Positions 1-5,624 of a DNA stretch of 6,698 nt are shown here, piece after piece. The notes beneath the pieces are model-generated. The model worked only from the letters and a program-made list of their open reading frames with translations, was not told the DNA's origin and ran no database searches. The DNA is taken from positions 1-6,698 of the forward strand of contig VBLM01000214.1 of NCBI GenBank assembly GCA_005879095.1, written 5' to 3'. The stretch's first letter is position 1. Each line of letters opens with the position of its first letter. The stretch is from Deltaproteobacteria bacterium (GTDB taxonomy: Bacteria > Myxococcota > Myxococcia > Myxococcales > 40CM-4-68-19). A program made the translations under genes and the position numbers.

Positions 1-126
1 CTTCCGCTGTTCATGTCGCGTCGCTGAGTGGCTTGTGCGCCGTGGAACACGCGGAGCGCGTGCGTAAGCTGGGCGGGCGCGTGGTTGCGCTCTTGACCGG
101 TCTAATCCGCAGGTGAAGATCGCGAA

Positions 127-143
127 TCCTTTCCTTCTCCTTT
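127..143. repeat. Short decayed block of the TCCTTY hexamer repeat
   Basis: Three consecutive units, TCCTTT, CCTTC and TCCTTT, match the main hexamer array to the right; the middle one has lost a T. The block lies just left of the hairpin at 144-184, so the hairpin appears to sit inside what was one longer array. Seen directly in sequence; no function can be assigned. Confidence 0.7.
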
Positions 144-184
144 GCAAGCGCCAGTGACAGGCCGCAGGCCTGGCACGCGCTTGC
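144..184. repeat. Imperfect 17-bp inverted repeat (hairpin) splitting the hexamer array
   Basis: The outer arms GCAAGCGC (144-151) and GCGCTTGC (177-184) are perfectly complementary. Inside them GTG (154-156) pairs with CAC (174-176), and CAGGCC (158-163) with GGCCTG (167-172), around a GCA loop. There is one A-G mismatch and a two-base CA bulge. Neither side has a run of T typical of an intrinsic terminator: the right flank is TCCTTTTCC and the left flank, read on the minus strand, is AAAGGAGAA. It may be a REP-like dispersed hairpin, an RNA structure in the 3' region of the response-regulator transcript, or a weak terminator for rightward transcription. The structure is certain as sequence; its role is inference. 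Confidence 0.6.
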
Positions 185-286
185 TCCTTTTCCTTTTCCT
201 TTTCCTTTTCCTTCTCCTTTTCCTTCTCCTTTTCCTTTTCCTTCTCCTTCTCGTTTTCCTTTTCCTTCTCCTTCTCCTTTTCCTTC
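185..286. repeat. Tandem hexamer array, 17 x TCCTTY (polypurine/polypyrimidine)
   Basis: Seventeen head-to-tail hexamers fill this stretch without a break. Sixteen are TCCTTT or TCCTTC and one (251-256) is TCGTTT. Variation is otherwise confined to the sixth base, T or C. The plus strand is all pyrimidine except that single G; the minus strand reads as RAAGGA repeats. The array ends two bases from the stop codon of the response regulator (TAA at 291-289, minus strand), so it forms that gene's immediate 3' flank. All reading frames across it are open because the unit contains no stop, giving Lys-Glu, Gly-Glu/Lys or Leu-Phe runs in conceptual translation. I regard these as artefacts. Confidence 0.9.
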
Positions 287-288
287 AC

Positions 289-921
289 TTACGGCTCGAC
301 GAGCCCGCTCCGAATCGCGTACCGCACGAGGCTCGCCGTTTCGTGGATGTCGAGCTTGCGCATCAGTCTGGCCCGATGCGACTCGGCCGTCTTCGCGCTG
401 ATCCCCAGCACCTGGCCCACTTCCTTGGTGGACTTTCCCTCGCCGACCAGCTGGAGGACCTGCCGCTCGCGCGAGGTGAGCGGATCTGGCGCGTTGCCGG
501 TCTTGGAGAGGTACGCGTCCACCACCGCGCGCGAGATGTGCGGGCTCAGATAGAATCCGCCCCGGCAGACCATCCGGATGGCTTCCACCAGCTCGGTGGC
601 CACCTGACTCTTCAGCACGTACCCTCTGACGCCGGCGTGCAGCGCCTCGGTCACGTACGGAGCCTCCTCGTGCCGAGTGAGGATGATCGACTTCGTCCTC
701 GGCGAGCACTTCTGCATCTCGCGGGCGGTCCCGAGCCCGTTGAGGAGCGGCATGCTGATGTCGAGGATGGCGACGTCCGGCTTGACATCCGGCATCTGCT
801 GGAGGGCCTCCTTGCCGTTGGAGGCTTCACCGGCGATCTGGAATCCCTCTCTCTCGAGCAGAGCCTTGAGGCCCTGGCGAACCAGTGCGTGGTCGTCAAC
901 GAGGAAAACCCGGATTGGCAT
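289..921 (-). CDS. NarL/FixJ-family two-component response regulator
   Basis: A 210-residue cytoplasmic transcription factor with an N-terminal receiver domain (about 1-120) and a C-terminal LuxR-type helix-turn-helix (about 147-203). Visible receiver residues are the acidic pair Asp9-Asp10, the phosphoacceptor Asp54 in AILDISMP, the switch Thr82 in IILT, and Lys104 in YVLKS. The DNA-binding part starts LTSRERQVLQLV and contains STKEVGQVLGISAKTAESH, the usual recognition region. The length and the SGLVEP ending are normal for the family, so the gene looks intact. The frame is open further upstream to 1074, but the ATG at 921 is chosen because the receiver domain begins there and GGAGGAG lies five bases before it. 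It is divergent from the histidine kinase at 1162, its probable partner. Target genes cannot be read from the sequence. Confidence 0.95.
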   Translation of the reverse strand: MPIRVFLVDDHALVRQGLKALLEREGFQIAGEASNGKEALQQMPDVKPDVAILDISMPLLNGLGTAREMQKCSPRTKSIILTRHEEAPYVTEALHAGVRGYVLKSQVATELVEAIRMVCRGGFYLSPHISRAVVDAYLSKTGNAPDPLTSRERQVLQLVGEGKSTKEVGQVLGISAKTAESHRARLMRKLDIHETASLVRYAIRSGLVEP

Positions 922-1161
922 CGTCACTCCTCCGGTCCTTGATTCATGGAATTCCTGTACGTGGCGGGCGGCATTGCGAAAGAAGCTAAGCATGACGTCC
1001 GACTGGGCTCGGCTGATCGCCCGGCGAACGGGAGAAAGCGTCAGCCGATCGCCGATCCGCCGGCAGGCCGACATCGCTCCGCCGGAAGGGGGGCTTCCAT
1101 ACGGGGCCCGGGGTAAACAATTTCACCAAGCCGGCCCCACGCCTTCGGCCGCGAAATTACG
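922..1161. promoter_or_regulatory. Divergent intergenic region between response regulator and histidine kinase
   Basis: This stretch separates two genes transcribed away from each other, so it must contain the promoters of both unless they are read from outside. I could not find a convincing -35/-10 pair on either strand. It contains an 8-base inverted repeat, TCGGCTGA (1009-1016) and TCAGCCGA (1041-1048), and a direct repeat GCCGATC (1044-1050 and 1051-1057). These could be operator half-sites for autoregulation, but that is inference. In the kinase frame a TAA at 1114-1116 bounds the coding region. Confidence 0.5.
927..933 (-). promoter_or_regulatory. Ribosome binding site of the response regulator
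   Basis: Read on the minus strand, GGAGGAG lies five bases before ATG (921-919). This strong site decides the start against the longer open frame that reaches 1074. Confidence 0.85.
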
Positions 1162-2226
1162 ATGAGTGAAGCGGTCGCCAGGGGGAGGGGACTTTCTCCC
1201 CGGAGGCTCCTGCTGCAGGAGCTGCGTCTCGTCTACGCCAATGCTCTCGAGGAGCATCTCGTCGACGGCACGGAAGCCTCGCGGCGCCAGGCCTGCGACA
1301 TCGGACGCTGGGCGATCGCGCAGGGCATCGGCGTTCTCAAGACCGCGATCATCCACCACGAGTGCCTGGGCCGGATCCTCGTCCGCCTCTCCGGCTCGCT
1401 TCCATTCAAGGAAGGGCTTCGCCGGGCGGCGGAGTTCCTCGCCGAGGTCCTCTCGCAGTACGAGCTGGCCCATCGCCGATCCCGCGAGGCAGTCCCGGCC
1501 CTGCGGGCGCTCAACGAAAAGATGGAGCGTGAGATCCAGCGGATCGCCCTTGCGGTCCACGACGAGGCCGGGCAGCTGCTCTACGCGGCCCGCCTGGCGA
1601 TCTCGGCAGCCGCCGACGCCGCCAGTCCGACCGTGCGGCAGCGCCTCGCCGAGGTCGAAGCGATCCTCAACCGCGCCGAGCAGGAGCTGCGGCAGCTCTC
1701 CCACGACCTGCGGCCGACGATTCTCGACGATCTCGGCCTGGTGCCGGCGCTCCAGTTCCTCACCGAACGCGTCTCGACAAGCACCGGGATCCGGGTCCAT
1801 TTCGAGTGCTCGCTCGACGGCCGGCTCGGAGCGGACGTCGAGACCGGTCTGTACCGGATCGTGCAGGAGGCGCTGGCCAACGTGGCCAGGCATTCCCGCG
1901 CGAACAACGTGACCGTCGACCTCCGTCGCGAGCTGACCCGGTTGACCTGCCTGGTCCGGGACGATGGAGTGGGATTCGATCCGGCCGTTCTCTGGAGACG
2001 GGAGAGGGGCCTGGGCCTGATCGGAATCCGCGATCGCGCGCTGGCGCTGGGCGGGAGGCTGCAGATCCTCTCGCGGCCGCAGGGAGGAACGGAGCTGCTC
2101 ATCGTAGTGCCGCTGAAGAGGCGGGCCTCCTCAGCCTGCGCCGTCAAGCCGGCGGCGACCGCTTCGGCCCTGATTCAGACCAGTGCGCCGGCGCCAGAAG
2201 CGAGCCAGATCAAGGAAGTCTCCTGA
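1162..2226 (+). CDS. Cytoplasmic HisKA_3-type sensor histidine kinase with RsbU_N-like N-terminus
   Basis: A 354-residue kinase of the NarX/DegS class, expected to autophosphorylate on histidine and pass the phosphate to a NarL-type regulator. Residues about 16-80 (LLLQELRLVYANALEEHL, then IGRWAIAQGIGVL and IHHECL) resemble the helical RsbU N-terminal domain. A coiled linker leads to the dimerisation/phosphoacceptor part, IALAVHDEAGQLL, with His133 as phosphosite. The X-region HDLRPTILDDLGL is at about 181-193. The ATPase has an N box (QEALANVARH, Asn240), a G1 box (DDGVGFD, 267-273), a G2 box (GLGLIGIRDRA) and the closing GGTELLIVVPL. No transmembrane helix or PAS/GAF domain is evident. About 35 Ala/Ser-rich residues follow the ATPase. 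The ATG at 1162 lacks a clear Shine-Dalgarno site, so a slightly later start is possible. It is divergent from the response regulator, its likely partner. Confidence 0.93.
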   Translation: MSEAVARGRGLSPRRLLLQELRLVYANALEEHLVDGTEASRRQACDIGRWAIAQGIGVLKTAIIHHECLGRILVRLSGSLPFKEGLRRAAEFLAEVLSQYELAHRRSREAVPALRALNEKMEREIQRIALAVHDEAGQLLYAARLAISAAADAASPTVRQRLAEVEAILNRAEQELRQLSHDLRPTILDDLGLVPALQFLTERVSTSTGIRVHFECSLDGRLGADVETGLYRIVQEALANVARHSRANNVTVDLRRELTRLTCLVRDDGVGFDPAVLWRRERGLGLIGIRDRALALGGRLQILSRPQGGTELLIVVPLKRRASSACAVKPAATASALIQTSAPAPEASQIKEVS

Positions 2227-2340
2227 TCCTGGAATTTTCCAGCGGTCACAGGTAACCAACCGCCTCCATGCGACGGCGGATGTAATCCGGGGTCGGGTTG
2301 CGCCGAGGCGCGGCCCCGTTGAAGCTATCCCCATGGCGAC

Positions 2341-2362
2341 CCGAACGCGACTCGCGGTTCGG
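2341..2362 (+). other. Hairpin in the lyase leader
   Basis: CCGAAC (2341-2346) and GCG (2347-2349) pair with CGC (2353-2355) and GTTCGG (2357-2362) around an ACT loop, with a single bulged G at 2356. The nine-base-pair GC-rich stem lies about 80 bases before the lyase ATG and is not followed by a T run. If transcription starts upstream of it, it would be a 5' UTR structure. The function is unknown. Confidence 0.45.
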
Positions 2363-2429
2363 TGATTCGCAACTGCGTTCCTGGAACGGCGGGGGTTTGG
2401 CTCTGAAGGCTCGAGTTCACGCTCGCAGC

Positions 2430-2437
2430 AGGAGGAG
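2430..2437 (+). promoter_or_regulatory. Ribosome binding site of the lyase lipoprotein
   Basis: AGGAGGAG precedes ATG 2442 by four bases. It supports that start, which places a lipoprotein signal peptide at the N-terminus, over the upstream in-frame ATG at 2298. Confidence 0.85.
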
Positions 2438-2441
2438 ACCC

Positions 2442-5400
2442 ATGACCTACGCCAAACTTCTCGCAACCGGTTTGATCGTTCTGTCGGGCTGCCGCGCTCC
2501 CGGCGGCGCCCAGGTCGAGCTCCAGACGCAGTGCGGGCCGTCTTCGCTGTCGGGCTCGGGTGGGACCTTCACCCTCTTCTGCAACTCCGCCCGGCCGTCG
2601 AAGATGGCGCAGGCGACGCAATCGATCGAGCTCGGTCTCAAGTTCGAAGCGGACGTGGACGGGTTCGTCAAGGGCGTCAGGTTCTACAAGGACCTCGCCA
2701 ACACCGGCGCGCACAGCGGCACCCTCTGGAGCAGGACGGGAACCGCGCTCGCCAAGACGACGTTCGTGAACGAGACCGCTTCGGGCTGGCAGAATGCCGA
2801 CTTCCCCGCTCCGGTCGCGATCACCGCCGGGACGATCTACGTGATCTCGTACCACACCGACACCGGCCACTACGCGGGTGACGCGGGATACTTCAACACC
2901 TACGGCATCGACAGCGGCCCGCTCCATGCGCTGTCCGGTCCGGGAGCGGGAGGCAACGGCGTCTTCTTCATCGGGCCCACCGGCTTCCCGACTTCCGTCA
3001 ACCAGAACAGCAACTACTGGGTCGACGTGGTCTTCTCGTCCGGGACGACTGCTCCTTCCGCGCTTACTTACTCGCAAAACCCTGCCGTCTACGTGAAAGG
3101 GAGCGCGATCGCGAACAACGTTCCCAGCTCGTCGGGCGGCAGCGTCAGCGCATACTCGGTTTCTCCGCCGCTCCCGCCTGGACTGAGCCTCAATTCCGCC
3201 ACGGGCGTCATCTCGGGGACACCGACCGCGGTCGCGGCCCGAGCGACCTGGACGGTGACCGCGAGCAACGCCGGCGGCAGCACCACTGCCGCCCTGGACA
3301 TCACCGTCAACGACGTGCCGCCGTCGTCGCTCACGTATTCGACGAATCCGGCGGTGTATGCGGTGGGGACGGCGATCGCCAACGACGTCCCCTCCAGCCG
3401 AGGCGGCGCGGTGGTCTCGTACTCGGTGTCTCCGGCTCTTCCTTCGGGACTCAATCTATCGACGACGACGGGCGTCATCTCCGGGACGCCTGGCGCCCCC
3501 GCCTCCGCCACCGACTTCACTGTCAAGGCGACGAACTCCGGCGGAAGCACGACGGCAGTCGTGAACATCACGGTCACCGGCACCGCGGCGACTCCTTCGA
3601 CCATTTTCGACAACGCCCAGCCCGGCAACATGGCGCAGGCGGTGCAATCGATCGAGCTCGGCCTGAAGTTCAAATCCGACGTGACCGGCTCGATCACGGG
3701 CGTCCGCTTCTACAAGGACCCGAACAATACCGGCGCCCACACCGGATGCCTGTGGACCAGCGGCGGCACGCTCCTCGCCAGCACGACCTTCAGCGGCGAG
3801 ACCGCGTCGGGGTGGCAGAGCGCATCGTTCGCCTCGCCGGTCTCGATCAGCGCGAACACGCTCTACGTCGTCTCGTACCATACCGACACCGGCCACTACG
3901 GCGGCGACTTGAACTACTTCACCAGCGCAGGTTTCGACAATGGCGTCCTCCATGCGCCGGCCAGCTCGGCGGTGGGAGGAAACGGAGTCTTCACGCTCGG
4001 CGCCAGCGCGTTCCCCACGTCCGTCAACCAGGACAGCAACTACTGGGTGGACATCGTCTTCTCGACCACCGCCGCCCCGCCCCCGCCCCCGCCACCGCCA
4101 CCCCCGCCGCCGCCGCCGCCCGGTTTCAGCGGCCCGGCGCGGGCGTTCCCCGGCGCGATGGGCGGAGGCGCGCAATCCGCCGGCGGCCGGGGCGGCACGG
4201 TCTACCTCGTCACCAACACCGCCGATTCCGGGGCGGGATCGCTTCGCGCCTGCGTCCAGGCGAGCGGTTCTCGCACCTGCGTCTTCCGCACCGGCGGGAC
4301 GATCACGCTCGCCAGCTCGCTCAGCGTCGGAAACCCCTACATCACCATCGCGGGTCAGACCGCGCCGGGCGGCGGCATCCAGCTGGCCGGACCGAATTCG
4401 GCCGGCGACCCCGCGCTGCTCGTCACCACCCACGACGTGGTCGTCCAGTACCTGCGCGTCCGGCGCGGATACTTCGCCGGCGACATCTGCAACCAGAATC
4501 CGTGGAGCTGCGGCGCGAGCGTCGAGGTGCTCGCCAACGCGAGCGCAGACCCGCACGACATCGTCTTCGATCACGTCTCGGCGGAGTGGTCCGACTATGA
4601 CGCGATGATCGTCCTCGGCGCGAACGCCGCCACCAGCCAACCGCGGGCGATCACCGTCTCCAGCTCGATCGTCGGCGAGGCCCTCGCCGGCGCGGGCCAG
4701 GTGGTAGGCGCCAACTTCAGCGGATACTCGGGCCAGGGCCCGACCGCGCCCGACGGCATGATCGATCTCGACCTCCACCACGATCTCTTCGCCGGCACCA
4801 GCCACCGGATGCCCCTCTTGACGGTGAAGTCGGCCCGGCTGGTCAACGATTTCGTCTACGCCTGGACGTACTACCCGATGCGCAGCAAGGGCCTGCGCGA
4901 TTTCATCAACAACTTCTTCAAGACGCGCTCGGGGGTGCCGGCGCCCACGCACGAGATCCAGGCGTGGACCGAGAACTCCGGCAACGACACATCCGTCGCG
5001 CCGTCGTTCTACCTGAGCGGCAACGTCGGACCGAGCGACCCGACCGGCACGTCCAACTGGTCGATGACCGCGCTGGCGCTGAACGAGAGCGCCGACGAAG
5101 CCTCGAGCCCGCTCGCGACGAGCTACCAGCGCAGCTCGGCGATCCCGACTCCAGCGGGGTACGTTCCGATCACCCCGGATCCCGCCTCGACTTTGGGCTC
5201 GACGCTGCTCAACACGTCGCGGTCGGCTCCGTACGACGGGGCCGGCGCATCGCGCGCCCTGGACTGCAGCGGCAAGTGGATCGACGCCCGCGATCCCGTC
5301 GACAAGCGAATCGTCAACGCGGTCGCGAACGGCACCAATCTCTACGGCAACTACGACTACTCGTCGCTCGCGAATTCTCCGCAGAGCCAGGCCGACCTCG

Positions 5401-5591
5401 GCGGCTGGCCGGCGTTGGCGGCGGGCACTCCCTGCGCCGACACCAACAACAACGGCCTGCCGGACGTGTGGGAATCGTACTGGGCAGGCCAACTCGGGCT
5501 CGGCACCGTCCTGAATCCCGGCGCGTTCAGCTTCGGCGACAACTACACGAACCTGGACCATTACCTGAGCGGCCTCAGTCCGGGCCCATAG
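2442..5591 (+). CDS. Multidomain secreted lipoprotein: DUF4082 / Ig-like / DUF4082 / pectate-lyase-like beta-helix
   Basis: A 1049-residue predicted surface lipoprotein. Residues 1-17 form a signal peptide ending in the lipobox LSGC, with Cys17 as lipidation site. Then come a DUF4082-like domain (about 45-199), two He_PIG-like putative-Ig domains (206-289, 295-378), a second DUF4082-like domain (387-541), and fifteen prolines (546-560). The C-terminal half from about 568 matches pectate-lyase-like (PL1-type) beta-helix proteins: AFPGAMGGGAQSAGGRGG, then TNTADSGAGSLR, NPYITIAGQTAPGGG, VVVQYLRVRRG and FDHVSAEWSDYDAM (709-722). By analogy with PL1, Asp710, Asp718 and Asp720 could bind calcium and Arg789 (in HRMP) could be catalytic, but the second Arg of the usual RxPxxR motif is absent. 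The end carries a calcium-loop-like DTNNNGLPDVWE (1000-1011) and NYTNLDHYL. Probable role: extracellular cleavage or binding of pectin-like polysaccharide; the exact substrate is inference. It has a strong ribosome site and stands alone on its strand after the kinase. Confidence 0.88.
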   Translation: MTYAKLLATGLIVLSGCRAPGGAQVELQTQCGPSSLSGSGGTFTLFCNSARPSKMAQATQSIELGLKFEADVDGFVKGVRFYKDLANTGAHSGTLWSRTGTALAKTTFVNETASGWQNADFPAPVAITAGTIYVISYHTDTGHYAGDAGYFNTYGIDSGPLHALSGPGAGGNGVFFIGPTGFPTSVNQNSNYWVDVVFSSGTTAPSALTYSQNPAVYVKGSAIANNVPSSSGGSVSAYSVSPPLPPGLSLNSATGVISGTPTAVAARATWTVTASNAGGSTTAALDITVNDVPPSSLTYSTNPAVYAVGTAIANDVPSSRGGAVVSYSVSPALPSGLNLSTTTGVISGTPGAPASATDFTVKATNSGGSTTAVVNITVTGTAATPSTIFDNAQPGNMAQAVQSIELGLKFKSDVTGSITGVRFYKDPNNTGAHTGCLWTSGGTLLASTTFSGETASGWQSASFASPVSISANTLYVVSYHTDTGHYGGDLNYFTSAGFDNGVLHAPASSAVGGNGVFTLGASAFPTSVNQDSNYWVDIVFSTTAAPPPPPPPPPPPPPPPGFSGPARAFPGAMGGGAQSAGGRGGTVYLVTNTADSGAGSLRACVQASGSRTCVFRTGGTITLASSLSVGNPYITIAGQTAPGGGIQLAGPNSAGDPALLVTTHDVVVQYLRVRRGYFAGDICNQNPWSCGASVEVLANASADPHDIVFDHVSAEWSDYDAMIVLGANAATSQPRAITVSSSIVGEALAGAGQVVGANFSGYSGQGPTAPDGMIDLDLHHDLFAGTSHRMPLLTVKSARLVNDFVYAWTYYPMRSKGLRDFINNFFKTRSGVPAPTHEIQAWTENSGNDTSVAPSFYLSGNVGPSDPTGTSNWSMTALALNESADEASSPLATSYQRSSAIPTPAGYVPITPDPASTLGSTLLNTSRSAPYDGAGASRALDCSGKWIDARDPVDKRIVNAVANGTNLYGNYDYSSLANSPQSQADLGGWPALAAGTPCADTNNNGLPDVWESYWAGQLGLGTVLNPGAFSFGDNYTNLDHYLSGLSPGP
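2574..3038 (+). repeat. First DUF4082-like domain copy (internal duplication)
   Basis: Residues 45-199 of the lyase protein. From MAQATQSIELGLKF to NYWVDVVFS it aligns without gaps to residues 397-541. My hand count gives 96 identities in 145 positions. Characteristic stretches are GVRFYKD, NTGAH, ETASGWQ, SYHTDTGHY, GGNGV and FPTSVNQ. The domain's biochemical function is not established; in other proteins it is found attached to secreted or surface enzymes. Confidence 0.8.
3057..3308 (+). repeat. First putative-Ig (He_PIG-like) domain copy
   Basis: Residues 206-289 of the lyase protein. The SALTYSQNPAVY start, the LPPGLSLNSATGVISGTP core and the SNAGGSTTAALDITV end are the hallmark of putative Ig domains in bacterial surface proteins, which serve as beta-sandwich spacers or weak adhesion modules. 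It repeats without gaps with a period of 89 residues. Confidence 0.8.
3324..3575 (+). repeat. Second putative-Ig (He_PIG-like) domain copy
   Basis: Residues 295-378 of the lyase protein, aligned gaplessly to 206-289. It shares LTYS, NPAVY, AIAN, SVSP, TGVISGTP and GGSTTA. It links the two DUF4082-like copies and completes the layout D-P-P-D. Confidence 0.8.
3600..4064 (+). repeat. Second DUF4082-like domain copy (internal duplication)
   Basis: Residues 387-541 of the lyase protein, the partner of residues 45-199. DNA identity is also locally high, for example around 2604 versus 3630 and around the SYHTDTGHY codons, which suggests duplication inside this gene or its ancestor. The copy is followed directly by the proline run and the catalytic-type domain. 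Confidence 0.8.
4077..4121 (+). repeat. Run of 15 proline codons (linker)
   Basis: Fifteen consecutive CCN codons (CCG, CCC and CCA mixed) encode residues 546-560 between the second DUF4082-like domain and the beta-helix. Such a run would form a stiff polyproline II spacer holding the enzyme part away from the rest. It is expected to need elongation factor P for translation (established for polyproline stretches). The C-rich DNA is prone to slippage, so length may vary between strains. Confidence 0.9.
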
Positions 5592-5624
5592 AACGTCTCG
5601 AGCCCGTCAGTGTAGGGTATCGCG

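Larger units (their letters stand above)
2227..2441. promoter_or_regulatory. Leader/intergenic region before the lyase lipoprotein gene
   Basis: This 215-base gap separates the kinase stop from the lyase start. The lyase frame is open back to an ATG at 2298, but that extension (48 Arg-rich residues) would bury the signal peptide and is rejected. A small inverted repeat CTGGAA/TTCCAG (2229-2242) follows the kinase stop without a T run, so it is not a convincing terminator. No clear sigma-70 promoter was recognised. A hairpin is listed separately at 2341-2362. Confidence 0.5.

Noticed and set aside
127..286. CRISPR array interpretation of the left-edge repeats
   Set aside because: The unit is only six bases with no spacers, so it is a simple tandem repeat.
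11..709. Minus-strand frame with Gly-Lys/Gly-Glu repeats
   Set aside because: It is a shifted reading of the response regulator followed by the hexamer array; the real frame has all family motifs.
142..942. Plus-strand frame with a Leu/Phe-rich start resembling a membrane segment
   Set aside because: The hydrophobic run is simply the translated TCCTTY array, and the rest is antisense to the well-supported response regulator.
962..977. Sigma-54-like element TGGC...TTGC upstream of the kinase
   Set aside because: The spacing between the GG and GC elements is one base too long for the strict sigma-54 geometry, and the conserved ACG after TGGC is missing.
2229..2242. CTGGAA/TTCCAG inverted repeat after the kinase stop as terminator
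   Set aside because: The stem is only five or six pairs and no T run follows.
2298..2441. Upstream in-frame ATG extending the lyase by 48 residues
   Set aside because: The extension is Arg-rich and would bury the signal peptide; ATG 2442 has a strong AGGAGGAG and a lipobox at the right distance.
3456..5561. Minus-strand open frame of 701 codons opposite the lyase gene
   Set aside because: It is Arg/Val/Gly/Ala-rich with no recognisable domain and lies opposite a gene with clear homology. GC-rich codon use commonly leaves the antisense frame open.
5581..5606. CGGGC/GCCCG pairing after the lyase as terminator
   Set aside because: It has a five-pair stem with a 16-base loop and no T run; not distinguishable from chance in GC-rich DNA.
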